Assembly (NCBI RefSeq): GCF_048771995.1
Contig: NC_133063.1
Location: 66,459,014 to 66,523,013 of the forward strand
Length of the DNA stretch: 64,000 nt
Reading direction: 5' to 3'
Source of the DNA: Taeniopygia guttata
Lineage: Eukaryota > Chordata > Aves > Passeriformes > Estrildidae
The translations under genes and the position numbers were made by a program. The first letter of the stretch is position 1, and each line of letters begins with the position of its first letter. The notes beneath the pieces are model-generated. The model was not told the origin of the DNA, did no database searches, and was given only the letters and a program-made list of their open reading frames with translations. Positions 13,601 through 26,700 of this stretch are shown here, in pieces.

Positions 13601-16302
13601 TGAAATAATAAATGATTAAAGTATCTTTTTCTTTTGGCTACTTAAACAATGGACTGGATTTTTTTTTTAGTTAATTTCTTAGACAGGAATATATTGAGAT
13701 AGGTTGAAATATAAAAATGTTTAGACTATACTAAAAGGAAAAAAATTGACAAGATATCTAAAGATTGCTCCTTGTTTAAATTTATTCAAAAGATCATGGA
13801 CAAAATTTTATGCTTCTTATTTGGATGGGCTGGGAGTCCTGTGTTTTAAATGTATTTTAATTTCCAAAGTCTGTTTATTCAGGCGCATTAACATGAAAAA
13901 GCTAAACCACATCACATTACTTACTGCATGTTTGAGAAGTTCACATGTTAATGCTTTTTGGTGGGAAATGAGATGAAGGAAGTCTAGAAAATTTAAAACT
14001 GTTTTGCTCTCAGGCAACACAACTCTTTTGCAGAAACACAGATTCACTACATTGCTCAGAGAAGCAACATAAAATAATTATAATTATTAATTTCATAGAA
14101 AATAAATGAAATCTGATGTGTCAATCATAAAGGAGAATTCTAAGTTGTTGGATGTGTTGTTTTTGTTTTTTTGTTTTAATCTATTTTTTTCTTTTGATCT
14201 GCCTATGATCTGGGGTGAACAATGGCATCTAATGAAACCATTTAAGATTTTTGTCAGATATTTTGTATGTCTAAGATTTTTCCCCACCTAACAGAATGGA
14301 ATCTCAAAGACTCCCACCAAATAGAAAGCTTCTTCAAAAGTATTTGAGCAGAAGAGAAAGAGAGGCTTTTTCTGAACTATCATAGGAGCTCAGGTGTTAC
14401 TCTAGCTAAATTTTAGGATTCTGTTTGCATATGAATGTAGCTTTCATTTGCATTAAAATCTGGTAGTTCTATTAATGCTTATTGAGTTTTTCAGTTGTTT
14501 CCAGTCTTCATTTGAGCAATGATCATGTAAAATTTATTTGAGATAATTTTGATGTTAGATTTCCAAATCTGGTGAATTTTCATATAATTGGTAATCCATA
14601 CATTCCTTTTTTTGTTTCTTTGTTTCTAAATAAGAAAATGTGACTGCACATATAAAAACAAAAATTCTGGCTGGGCTTGTGCATACAGTAGGCTCTATGT
14701 GTGTATGCACATGTACCATAAATGTACTGGCATGTGACACAAGCTACTGAGATAGCTACTGAGCACTAGAGATATCTGCCTAAATATTTTAGTTAACTAT
14801 TACTTTTGAACTACTAAATCAATCTACACTTATTTGGCCACTGCTGGGTGTGTACCACTATTTCAAGGCTTTCAGCCCATCTCTTTATTGTGATATGACA
14901 AAGCTTCCACATATTTTTCTATCCAGAATACTTGTCATATGTGCAGTTTATCACAATAAGCAATTAATTTCAGAGTCAGAGACTAAGATTGATTCCACAG
15001 CTTAATCTACATTAGACCTTTGAGGAAAATCCAAGATTCTTCCAATCAGTTATTTTGATGTGGTGAGTCACTAGGCTTTGTTATTCTATTTGAGCAAAAT
15101 TCTAAGTTCACATATAGATGAAAGCAGATTCTGAAAAGGAAATTGCTTGTTAACTGAAACCCTAAATAGTTTCCTTTAAGAAAGCACAAGTGATCAGTCA
15201 GCTATCTTCCAACTATGCACTTCAAGTTCTTTTTAATTTAATGTATTACCTCTTTTACATCTTAACACACAAGACTTGTTACAGAAGACAGAAGCTGTCT
15301 TTTGTATTTCCAAACTACTGTCTTTTCTTTAAGCCAAAATACACATATGTTGATGTGCCAAGTGGCTCTTCAGGTAGGAAGGTAAAAACATGTTCAGGCA
15401 TGTCCTGGAGATTGGGAAAAATGGCAGAAAATGTTTAGCTCAAATAAAGCATCAACAGCTTCATTTTTATTACTTTCAGCAGCCATCAGATTTCCATTAA
15501 CCTAAAATAAGGCAGAGCTTTGAAGACACAAGTCAATAACCAGAATAAATGCCACACTGTGTTAAGAGACTTTTGAAGCTTTGCCCACACTGAGTTATGC
15601 CCTCTGACTTAACTTGGCCATAATCATCCAAATTAACATTTAGAGAAGAGGGGCAATGGGCCTTTTTGGAATACAGTTCACCTAAGAAATCTAGTTTCCT
15701 CATCCTATTGAACATGTAACTTGCAAGGCTTTGCCTGTTATAATGTGACATTTCTTCACTCAGAAGTTCACTTTTGTTTTTAGGAAAAAGTTTTGCTGCA
15801 GATCTAAATTCATCCCATTGCACCAACAATGAATTAAAAATACAGTGAATTAATCTTCTACAAAAGCTTGGTCATTAAAAAGAAAAAATAATTCAAATCA
15901 CAACTATGAAGGATTTTAAACCTTTTTATAATATATGGGCTCTGGCAGAATCAAATTCACTGGTTTCCTTTGTACAGAAGAACAATGAACTGTCAAAGTA
16001 CATAAACAAGTCTTTTAAAACAAGCGAATGTGTCCTTTTAAGTCCTTCTCATTAAATAGGCACAGCCTGATGAGGACGCTGAGGCTATTTGTGCATTTAG
16101 TGCCTGAGAAACAACCCCTGCTGTAGGCAACATGTTCAAAAGTTTGATCTAAACCACAGAAATACCAACTCCATAGGACACATTTCATTTTGTTAAGGAG
16201 TTTGGAATCAGATTACTTAGTCCTCACAACCATCAAACTTCCCAGATTAAAACTAGGTGAGTGAGACTGCTTTAACCTTCTCATGTTCTGCCAAGAGCCT
16301 TC

Positions 16303-16327
16303 TACAGATACTTGTGAAGTATCTGTA
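16303..16327. repeat. Perfect 11-bp inverted repeat with 3-nt loop
   Basis: TACAGATACTT (16303-16313), GTG loop, AAGTATCTGTA (16317-16327). A small palindrome followed by an A-run, in otherwise unremarkable intergenic DNA. Confidence 0.9.
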
Positions 16328-19300
16328 AAAAACGCTATTTATGAACATCCAGAATTAATGTGGCCTCAAAACTACTAATAATGCTGTTCCAAATGTTTGT
16401 GGTGAATTTCTGAGCAGGAAAATTAATAAAGTCATAGTTACACAAACAAGCTTGCTCTAAAATACATGTCTGGATCTGTCCTAAACCCACTAAAATCAAA
16501 GAATTCTGTACTCTCCTTCTCCCTAAAGCAGTGGTCTCCAACAAATCATGTGAATCTTCCTAATTTTGTATGTGTTCTTATCATCAAACTTTTAAAATTG
16601 GAAACAATATACACTTTACAGTTTTCCTTGGTTCTGTGGACCACTTCCCATAACCTTATGGCCTGTAAACTAAGTTCTAGGTATATGATAATGGAAAGCA
16701 TGACTACAGGAGGTTTGTTTGCTCTCATTTTCGTGTGGTGCAGTGGATGATAATAGCATTGAGGCATAAACTATTGACAGGTGAGCAACAATCTTCATTT
16801 ATAGCAAAGATCCCGATCTACCTATACATATATCCCTAATGACAAATGTGAGTCTCCTGGGTGCTGAAAAACAGAAGGAGCAAAAAAAGTTTTTCTCTCA
16901 TGTTTACTCTTATTCACCTGAATAAATTTGATAAGGTCTCTCAATATGAGACAGAGTGAGGGCATTTCAGTCCCTACACACTGTCTTCTTTTTCTCTGGC
17001 ATCTATCTGTATATGGCTTTTCTTCTTCAGCAGGCCTGAAGAAGTGAAAAGTTTGTTCCATTCTGACTTAAAGGCAAAGTATCATCTAATAAGTGGAACA
17101 GTAAAACAAGTCCCCTAGGTAAAATGTTTTGGGGCTTTTTGTGTTTTGAGACATACATGTCTGTGTTTGCAGATTTCAGTGACTTGAAGTAGCACCTCCA
17201 AAAGAGTATATGTACTTCCATCTAAAATCCTTCTCAGGAATCCTCATCCTTAAATACATTCAATGAAGTCCTTAAATAATCCTTAGGTATTAAAAGCCCT
17301 TAAATATCTTGTATTTCAATGTGTAATACTAGTAGGCAATGTAAAAATAGCTATTTAGAGGTGCATTAATGTCCTTAAAATGCCAAAGCAATTGTTTGAA
17401 TGAATACATTTTGTCTTCCTGCTTTTAATACTAAGATAAAAGGTGAATACAAGAAAAATGCCTCTATGATTTAGCGGTCTCTCTAGATGACATGCTGTAT
17501 GACATGCTGACATTTAAGTAATATTAAGTTCCTTCTTAAAGACTAAACATCTTAGAAAATAATACAATACCTACCCCTATTCTCAAAGCCTCATCAGTGT
17601 TGGTCAGTTCTGGGGGGGTGTGAAGGAGTGGTCAGAAGAAACTGGCCCGTGGTTCCTGCAGAAGTGAAAGATGTGGGAAACTCCTTAGTTCTTCATACCA
17701 AGGTTGTTACAGCATGGAGGCTTTTCACTGCACCGTGGTAAAACCTGAAATAAGGAGTCAGCTTAGCTGTCACCACTGGGGGCCACTGCTACTTAGCAAG
17801 AGAGAAGGAAAGAGAAGCTGATGCATGTCCTGGAGTCTGCACTACTGGAGATAGCTCCTATAGAGAGGAAAAAAAATGACCCAGTATGGAGTCGCTTAAG
17901 AGATGAGAATAGCCAGCAGAGATATGCACAGGAAATTCAAATCTCCTGACAATGAACATGTGACTTTTGCCAAATGGCACCATGCATGATGGCAGAAGTG
18001 GCAGCAACCACTCACCCTTTGCAGTGTTAGTCCCAGTCCTGTGCTGATCCACATATCTTTGGGAAGGGCTTGCATATCAGTAATAATTGAAACCCCTTAC
18101 TAACCAAACCTGCCCAGAAATGGGTCATCATCGCCACTGCCTTCTATGAACAGGAATCACTTTTCTTGTTAAGAAGAACAGATAATGTGGAATAGGTAAA
18201 AGTGTTTTTTATGGCAGAGACAAAATAGAAAAGGCTAAGGTAGGCAGAGGAGTTACATGCGAAAGAGAAGTGAGTGGCCTCTCCTTAGAGTCTCGAGACA
18301 TTTTTCTCTCCATGCTAGTTACCTTTGTAAGTACATATTGCTGAAAGTAGGGATTCTGGACTAGATGCAATACACAGGCTTTATAAGGGTTTCTCCTAAG
18401 AATCAAGAAATTTCATTAGGAAAGCTTTCTCACTCTAGACATTATTCATATTTATTATGTTGCTTATACCCAAATTGGTCCTTCTGAAAATCTTTTGTAC
18501 AAAACACATTCATGGAATGGAAACCAAAGCCTGACTTTTCCTGTGTCTTTCTGACAATATCATGGCATAACTCACTGACTTCAAATGGGCTAGTGTTCAT
18601 ATACTTTAAAAGTGACAAGAGACTCACATCTCATAACAATTTATCACACTGATACTTTGGAGAGGAGCAGTTATGTGTCACATACAACAATATTTGCCCC
18701 ATCAGGGTGCTGGTTTAAATAGCAGCAGGTATTTCCTCTTCTTTTTGGTCTGAGCTGTCATGGCATGAAGGAATGACATCTAAGGGCCAGCCTGACTGAA
18801 TGTAATCCTTTTGAAAACAAATGCACACACAGATGAGAAAGGCAGAACCGGACAAAAAGGGATTTCTCACCCCTGGAACTGGTGGACAAACTGATGTAAT
18901 TGCTGCTAAGAAATACTGAATGTTGACCTCCCCAAACACTTTTAGTATGTCTCTAGGACTAAACAAGCACTATAATGCATTGTGCTGTATCCACACAAAT
19001 CTCTGTTTGCAGGCCAGCCTGGAGAAGCACATCAAAGGCAAATGATAAGAAAAGCAGGTGTGGGTCACTGAGGGGTGTTCCAGGCTCCATCCCCCTGGGA
19101 CAGCTCTGGCACTGGTACTGCTATTGTACATTGTTAATTAAATCATTCTAATTAATTCATTCAAAGTGTAAATTAGGAAGGAAATAAGATAAATTACACT
19201 AATACATTTAACCCCATGCTGTTTATTTAGCAGTTGAACAAAATAATGTGGTTAAAAAGAATCTAACAAGGCAAAAGCCCAAGACACAGCTGTTTAATAG

Positions 19301-19848
19301 CATTAAAAATGAGATTTCAGACTGTGCTGCAGGCACATACTGCCTGCTTGCATTTAAAAGGCTTGCCAAGATAGCTGTACTGGCAAACCCTGCTAGTTTA
19401 GATGCATCTGATACTAACAAAATAAAACAAAATACATATTTCCATCTTCTAAATGAAATAATCTGCTCTGATAAATGGATTACCAGTACAGCTCTGCCTG
19501 TGTTAGAACTCTTGCTGGTGCTACTAGGGTAATCTGTGAGATCTTTTAGCTACATAGTTAGGCCTGCAAAACATTTAAGTGTCAATAAAGCCATATGATA
19601 AAGTTTGCTATATTACAAGGCTCCAAGTACTTGTCTCAACACAGAAGTCAAACCAATTTAAATAAAGAGCAAGGTGAAATAATTTAGTTAAAACTGTAGC
19701 ATTCTTTGCATAGCAAGCGAGCTGGATTTATGAAGATTTTCCTGCCCCAGTGTTTTCAAAGTCAAACGTGGCACTTAATTATAGAGATTAAAATGAAAAT
19801 ATTTAGGGGTTTATATTGACATACTCATTCTTTCAGACTTCTTATTAA

Positions 19849-19884
19849 AAACAAACAAACAAACAAACAAACAAACAACAAAAC
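19849..19884 (+). repeat. (ACAA)n microsatellite
   Basis: About seven ACAA units in uninterrupted register, then ACAACAAAACC. A simple repeat with no associated element. Confidence 0.9.
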
Positions 19885-20879
19885 CTAAGAGATTATCAAT
19901 TTCACATGACTCTAGAAGCTGAGGCTTTGAGAAAAGGGCCAATTATCTTTTGATTTGTGATAAAATCATAATATTTAGCAACACTGCAAAGATCCTATCC
20001 ATCCTGGCATACTAATACTAGGAGAAACATGTTTCAGCTAGTTCAGCGGGCATGTTAAACTATGTCCTGGAATAGGCTAGGCCAGCTTTGTTTTCAACAA
20101 TGTCAAAATAAAGATTGGCCCATCTACAAAACTGGCTGAACCAGAATACTGCTTGACTGTGATCTGACTTAGTTCTCAGACCAACATAAACCAGGCCAAA
20201 GATTTGCTTGGACTAAGTTAATTTCTTAAGTGTTTTTTCCATGCTAGCAAAACAAGCATTCTTGTTCTAAATATGCTATAAGCTGTGTTCAGACAAACCT
20301 ATCTACTTCTAACTCATGTGCAGAGAGTCGAAGAAACATTTCAGGTGTTATGTCACTTAAGCATAAATAAGAGCTCATTTGAGCACATCCAAAAGAACAG
20401 CTCCTGTGGTTTGTAAGCATAGACTGTGGAGTTCCTTTTTCTCTTCATTCTCTCCCTGCTCTCACCAGTACCACTGCTTTATACACATAGAGGGATCTGT
20501 CTGGCTGTGTACTTGTTTCCCCAACAGATGACTTGATAAACTTCAAGACGTTCCTCATTTTGTGAAGAAAAAGGAAGATCAGTACTTCACCTGGTCATTT
20601 GCTTACAGGATCATTGCCCCATTTTTTTCATGGAGGGGACTGCCCAAATCTGCATGCTGTGGGCATCCACATAAATCCCATATGTTGTCCCGAGATGTGG
20701 ATCTCGTTTTTTGCTGACCATTGCTTACAGCTGTAGTTCAGATGTTGCTAAGCAATAGATAGTTAACATTATTCTATCATTTTAGTTTATCATCCATAGT
20801 GATAACTATGCCTGTTCAAAGTTTGTCCCAACACTGTATGAAGTAATGTGTTCCTGTGTTTTTAGTTGCATAGAATGAG

Positions 20880-21522
20880 TGTCCTGGTTTAGGGCAAATT
20901 TTGGAGGAAACCTCTGAATTGGGGTCCCTCTAGAAAGCAAATCCAAGTGGCCCCTCCTCCAACTGGTTTGGGAAGAGATTTCCTTGGTGAAAAGTGGAAA
21001 AACCTGTTTATTTCACAGGCAAAGCAGCACAGAAAGTGAACAATATTAGACAATAAAACCTCTGGCCAACCTGAAGAGATGACAAACTCAGAAAGTCCCC
21101 TTGGTGGGCTGCAGCTCAGCTCACTCAGTCTCTCATCAGTCCATCTGGCACTGGAAATGCTGCGACTCAGGCCCTGCCTGGTGGGCTACAGGTGCAAGCT
21201 GCTGCTGCTCTTCTGGGAGTTCAGCCCAGATCAGTTTTAAACAGTTCCAAGAGAAAGCGAAACCACAGTCTAGGGAACTTATCTGTCTCAGCTAGCTAAA
21301 CACTAACTAAAAAGCATAGATGAGAGCTCTTTCCCAGTGTCTGTTTGTCTGCAGACAACACAGTCCAGGAAAGGATGTGGGGCAGCAAGTGCAGATTCTG
21401 ATAACAAACTCCATGCTTCTTCTCTCCCCCTTCAATCTTGAACCTGTCTTTAAGGTGCAAAACTTATTTCTGGGCTAAAGAAAATAATGGTGATATGAGC
21501 ATCATAAAGTCACCCCAGGACA
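20880..21522 (+). mobile_element. Solo LTR of an endogenous retrovirus (passerine-type)
   Basis: The 643-bp block begins TGTCCTGGTTTAGGGCAAAT and ends CACCCCAGGACA, so it has TG...CA termini with short matching inverted ends (TGTCCTGG and CCAGGACA). It is flanked by TGAG on both sides (20876-20879 and 21524-21527; the 5-bp flanks are ATGAG and TTGAG), a short target-site duplication. An AATAAA is at 21052-21057. No internal gag, pol or env sequence adjoins it, so it is a solo LTR left by recombination. It sits about 1 kb upstream of the ENC1 CpG island. The start matches LTR families I associate with songbirds; the family name cannot be fixed here. Confidence 0.85.
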
Positions 21523-22486
21523 TTGAGATAATCTGACTTTCTGACACCAGATTGTGGAAGATTCACCATAATGGACAGGATTTGGGAGGAATCTTTTCAG
21601 GTTTACTTGGGGGGAAATGTGGGAAGATAGGATAAAGGCATTTTATGGTTATGTTATGATAAAAGGAAAAACCTAGACTCATAAAATGGACAAAGGTGCA
21701 ACAAAGATTGAACATTCACAGTCTAATCCAAAATCCTCTACAGGTACATGACTCAAGTGAACACTGGTGTCTCTGAATACTCCTTGTGCAAGGTTGTTAC
21801 AATTTACTACAGCTTCTCACACCTAAGCAACTCTGAAACATTATTTGTTACATACAGCTGCAACATTTTTAGACCATGCAACCTGCAGCCTTCATTTTGT
21901 AATAAAGCAATATTGTAAAAAGAAATAATCTATGAAACAAATTACTCTTTAATCTGCTCCCTGTTCAGCTATGCTCTCCAGGCTTGCATATGCCCACAGG
22001 ATGCCTAGAATTACAGATGTGTCCTGCTGTACACTAAGTGTGTGCTAATCTGCAGATTCTGGAGTCCAGCAACACAAATATAAATAATGCTCCGCCTGTT
22101 AGCAAATTGCTTGCAGGGCATTCTTTTTTTCAACAGGAGGAGTTTGGGTGACATTTTATTATGAATAATAAGTGAATTCTCCAAACTATTATAGTCAAAA
22201 AAAAAGAAGCCTCCTGCTGGTGCAATTGTTCTTATCTTCCTTAAAGCCTCTTTAGACTAATACCATTGTGATACTAATAAGTGATCTTAGCAAATAGTAA
22301 ACTAGCAATATGTGCAATGTTTAGCAGGTACCTTATGTTTTCTTGTACAGAGCCACACAATACCATTATGTAAACACTGCTGACATGTCTAGAATATGTT
22401 TATTGTTGAAATTGGCCTTTTGCACAAATGCGTTTTTCACATGCTTTGTTAATTGGGAAATAATTAAAGCCAGGCTCCCTTTGTGC
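21523..22486. other. AT-rich DNA immediately upstream of the ENC1 CpG island
   Basis: No gene or mobile element seen. The part nearest the island (22380-22470) contains ATTAATTG/AATTA-type strings and a CTTTGTT motif and may belong to the proximal ENC1 promoter. Confidence 0.55.
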
Positions 22487-23750
22487 TGCGGGAGACTCCA
22501 CCGGGCAGCTCTGAAACGCCAGCTCTGCGGAGGCCGCCCGAGAGCGCAGTGGCCGCACGGCCGCGGTATCCCCGCGGCACCGCCCCGCCGCGGGAGGAGC
22601 AGCGCCCGGCGGCGGGCTCGGAGCCTGCGATGCCCGGACTCCTCCGCGCTCTCCCGGCCGGTCCCAGGGCGCCGAGGAGAAGTTCCCCACCGCCTGCCTT
22701 GCCCGGTCTTCGCCGGGACCGGCACCCGTCCCGTCCGCGCAGCTATTGCGGTATCTGCGCGGCGGGGCGCACCCTTTGTTCACCCGGAGCTCGTACAGCG
22801 AGCGGCTGCTCCGCCTGGCCCCGCGGGACCCCCGCGCCGTCCCGGTCGGGTGCGGAGCAGGATAGGCAACGCAGGAAGCAGAGGCCATCCTGAAAGCCCC
22901 GTCCAGGGCGATACGAGAAGCCCGCTGCACCTTCCCTGCCGTCGGCCGGGACAGCAACTGCAAGCGCGCTGCCCTCGTCCTGCCGTCCCTCCCCTGCCTG
23001 TCATTCACAGGCTTCGGATAAAGCCTCCCCCCGCCTCCCCCAGCCCATATACCCCTTCTCCGCTCCGCCGCCGGGGCAGAGTTTGTGGTCGGCGTGCCAG
23101 CAGTAAGCAGCTGCCGCTCTTCCCCTTTCTCTCGTCCCTCTTCCCTACCTCCCGCCCTCCTCCCGCGACCCGCCTCCCGCCGGCGGCCCCAGCTCCGCCC
23201 GGCGCTGCGCGGCTCCCGGCGCTGCTGCTCGCCCGCCGCGTCTCCCGGCCCCGCCGGACCGGCACAGCCCAGCTCCTCTCCCATGCGCGGCGCTGCGCCC
23301 AGGGACCTCCGCGCTTGCCCGGGAGCCGCTGCTGCTGTAAGTCGGTGCCGCCGGCCCGGTGCCGTGCCCGGCACGGAGGGGAGGCGGGAGGGCAGCGGCG
23401 GGGCAGAGCTGCCGCCGCGCTGGCGGCGGTGCTCCTCCGGTTGAAGCCGGGCTGCCTTGCTGGTCCCCGGCACAGGCGGAGGCCGGCCTTCCTCCGCCCT
23501 GTCGGGAACGCCGGGTACCAGCGGGGCACCGCGGGGTAGGCATTCGCGGTAGTTCGCTGTCTCCTGTACTCGGCTGCCCTTGGAAAGCGTGGGCTCTTGT
23601 TAGGGAGGCTGCCAGCCTCCCCGTTGGGCTTCAGCTTCCCGCTTGGAGCCTCGGGCGGTCCGGAGTATCCTTCAGAAGGGCAGAGAATGAGTGAGCGCCT
23701 CGCTGCTCCCCGAGCTGGCCGCGGCGCTGCTCTCCCTGCGCCGGTACAGA
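22487..23750 (+). promoter_or_regulatory. ENC1: CpG-island promoter and probable 5' non-coding exon of ENC1
   Basis: A sharp change from AT-rich DNA to very GC-rich, CpG-dense DNA begins near 22487 and fades near 23750. It is the only CpG island in the window and lies about 4.1 kb before the ENC1 coding exon in the same orientation. A GC box (CCGCCCCGCC) is at 22580-22589. Weak TATA-like strings occur near 23018-23052 (GGATAAAG, CATATA), but a dispersed CpG-type start is more likely. TCF/LEF-like CTTTGTT strings occur at 22444-22450 and 22774-22780, relevant because ENC1 is reported as a beta-catenin/TCF target; these short motifs are weak evidence alone. A palindromic E-box CACGTG is at 23759-23764. 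The exact start site cannot be read from sequence, and divergent transcription on the minus strand is possible. Confidence 0.85.
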
Positions 23751-26700
23751 AACTTTTGCACGTGGTTATTGTTTTATAAAGCAAACTAAATGCATTTTAG
23801 CTTCTCGCACTGTTTTTTGTATCAGTCTGGGAAGAAGCTCTTTAATTTTGTTCTCAGAGACGGAGTTATTTAGGCGTTTTGATGGGGCGAATTGAGGGGG
23901 ATTTAGAGTTGCGTTTCTTTGTTTGCATGTGGTGAGCTGTAGCGCATTCCTAGCAGCGTGTTCTGCTTTCTGTCTCGCTGCAGGTCCTAGGCAGCCACTG
24001 AGTTTGAAGACTTTAGGCAGCGTCACGGTTTGCCTCTGCCACATTGAGGCACACAGTGCCTCACACATCGGTACAGGTTTAGCAATTGAAAGCGATGTGA
24101 TGATTAGTAGATTTCTTCTCTTTCAGCTGTTTCACTGATTCTAAAGAAAAACACAACCAATACTGTCGTATTAATATGAGCGTGCATCAGGGATGCATCA
24201 GTAATTTGAAAATACTTATTTTTTTCATCTGATTTAGGCTGAGACCTGCATGCTATAGAACTGTTAAATAGGACAAGGAGCCTGTTGTTTAGTCTTAAAG
24301 TAGTGTTTACTACTGGGCTGCTGTGACAAGTAGCCTGTTGAAGTGTAATTATAAATCAAAGTCTTGGTTCAACCTCTGTTCCAAGATAAAATCTATATCT
24401 GTAATTTACTGACCACTTCTTGTCTTTTACATACAAATACTATTTCTAAGGAAATAAATGCCTAAAGGGAATTGACTAATATTATTCAAGATGAGCACTT
24501 GATCACTGACAGTAAATTACCTCTGCTGAAGTGTTTGAGGCTTGCATAATTTCCAACACCAAGCGGAGAAATTGGAGATGTCATTTTTGCATTTTAGTAT
24601 TTATCCAAGATTCTGGATTGACCTAATTTACAGAGACTCAGCCAATTTCCAGAAACACTGCCTGTTAGTGAGTGATGATGCTTGCTTCTAAGGGTGTTTA
24701 GTTAGTCCACGTGCAAACTCTTCTCAGCACCACACTGGAGGAAAAAGATGTGTATAGATATGTATCTTTGTTCTGTTTGAGGAAATATGTTAGCTTATCT
24801 TAAATGTGAATTGGCATATTTTGAATTCCTCTCAATAGATGACATTGTGATGATAAAGGCAATCTTACAGGCACAGTTCAAGACCAGCATATGTGAAATC
24901 TACTTCTCACCAAGAGATTAAGCCTTCTGTTTTAGTAGGGTGAAATGCTGAGTGCCTTATTCAGTAGCTGTTTGGGAGGTGTTTTTCTACACATTTTTTA
25001 CTTTTTTTCTTTTACAGTGGTATTTGTTACCCTGGCTGTGGGTGGGCTTTGGGTAACAGACAGGATCTGTTCCTCCCCTCTGCATGTGGTCTGTAGTTCA
25101 CTAGCCTCCACTGTATGCATGACTGCAGGGTGGTTTTTTATGTTTGCCTCTATTTTGTTGTGGTTATGGGCTCATTCTGAATGGTGCTGAACAAGCGTTC
25201 ATGGGAGTACAGAGCCTGGTGAAAGATCTAAATCCCTGTATCTGCAGCCTCTGATGTGAACTTTACTTGCCCTATTCCTGAACCCTGTGTGCATGATGAA
25301 ATAAAGTTTTCAGTAAACTCTGAATTCCCGCAATATGTGTGGGCAAAGAAGAGAACGTGTGTTTTCATAGGGATCCTGACATGCCTAGACTGTGATGTCT
25401 ACACTCACATTCAGTTGACAGGAATGGAGTGTGGGGGGCAGTGAGCATATTCAGATACTGGTTATTCTGTAGTCCCTGGTGGGTTTTCAGCTCCCATCCT
25501 GCTCCCTGGTGAGGAACCTTGAAAGAGTAAGTCCTCAGTGTGAGGAAAACTTGCCTGTAGAGATCCAATGAATACTGGGCCTTACATCATCACAGCATTT
25601 AAGACAGTGAAGTGCCTGGAAAAGTTTGAAAAATTTGACAGTAACATGTTCAGCTTCTTGTTTGTGTCACTAAACTGCTTGTATGCTAGTATTTCAGTCC
25701 ATGACCTTTCTGTAATCCTTCAATTCCAGGGGATTTCAACCTGTAATGGTCAGTATCTTATTTTTGGCTATAGGTTAAGTGAGTTATTTTATCCTGAGAT
25801 TAGTGCTCAAGATCCTCAAATGCCATCTGGGTATTTTTTTGCCAGACAAAACAACTTCATTAAAGGTTATTTAATTTTTCTTGTAAGAGTTTGTATTTTG
25901 AAGACATACCAGCTGCCTTAAGTTGTTCTGCACTTAGTGCATTGGTCTAGGGAGCACGGTTATAATCCCTTTCTAAGCTTTTGCTTAGAAAATGGTAAGG
26001 TGAGACAGATACTCTGCCTTGTAGCTCTGATGTGTGGGAATCCTCTCTGTTTTGCAGGACTTTGGATTGTGCCCATATATTGGGCAGTGTTGCTTGCTAT
26101 TTTCAATCCCAGTTAAATTTCATAGGGACAATTGTGTTTCATATTAAAGGAAGTGGGCTATGCTAGTTTTACAGCAAGGTGTCTCTCTATTCTTTAAGTT
26201 GGGTTTAAGGGCGTTTTGCTGTAACTGAAGGGACAGGTGTAACACAGACTTGCTGTTGTTCAATATGGTTTATCAATTACATTAACACAGATAGTGAGGA
26301 GCATGGTACTGGCTGTGCTGCAGTTAGACTGCAGATGTTGCATGTTCCATATACACAGATTGCTTGTTCTGAAATGGAGTCTGCTGTCCAAATTAAATGT
26401 GTGGTTTTGATTTTCTCAATGTTTCTAGTCATATGAATATAGAAAAATACATCTATTAAAAATGCTGGTTTTGAAGGTTGTAAAGCACTTGTATTATCTT
26501 GAAGCATGAAATGTGGAAATGAAATTCTGTGATTCAGTACCGCTTAAAGATGCTCAAGTATACAGAAATGTTTGTGTGAGAGCAAAGTATATCCACATTA
26601 AAAACCTTCACAAGTGGCCCCAAGTGCTCTGACTTGGGACATTGCATGCTTTCCAGGTAGACTTTTTAGCCAGTTCTTTATTGGAAAGTGCAGTAAAAGG

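Larger units (their letters stand above)
10684..20879. other. Intergenic DNA with possible conserved non-coding blocks
   Basis: No supportable gene. Blocks at about 11560-11800, 15950-16140 and 19120-19530 look like candidate conserved regulatory sequence because of local composition and homeodomain/SOX-like motifs. The rest is ordinary AT-rich DNA plus the ACAA microsatellite. Confidence 0.6.

Noticed and set aside
15533..15829. 98-codon minus-strand frame with protein-like composition
   Set aside because: No recognised domain, no matched splice sites and no neighbouring exon candidates. It is consistent with a chance frame.
1..22400. Search for exons of HEXB, a neighbour of ENC1 in other vertebrates
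   Set aside because: I saw no open frame resembling beta-hexosaminidase motifs on either strand. Short exons could be missed by eye, but nothing could be supported; the gene may lie outside the window.
22343..23539. 398-codon open frame on the + strand through the CpG island, with long frames on the - strand (22400-23473, 23005-23784)
   Set aside because: Very GC-rich DNA has few stop codons, so frames open on both strands and several phases at once. The translations are Arg/Pro/Ala/Gly-rich low complexity with no domain, and the stretch fits a promoter and 5' UTR.
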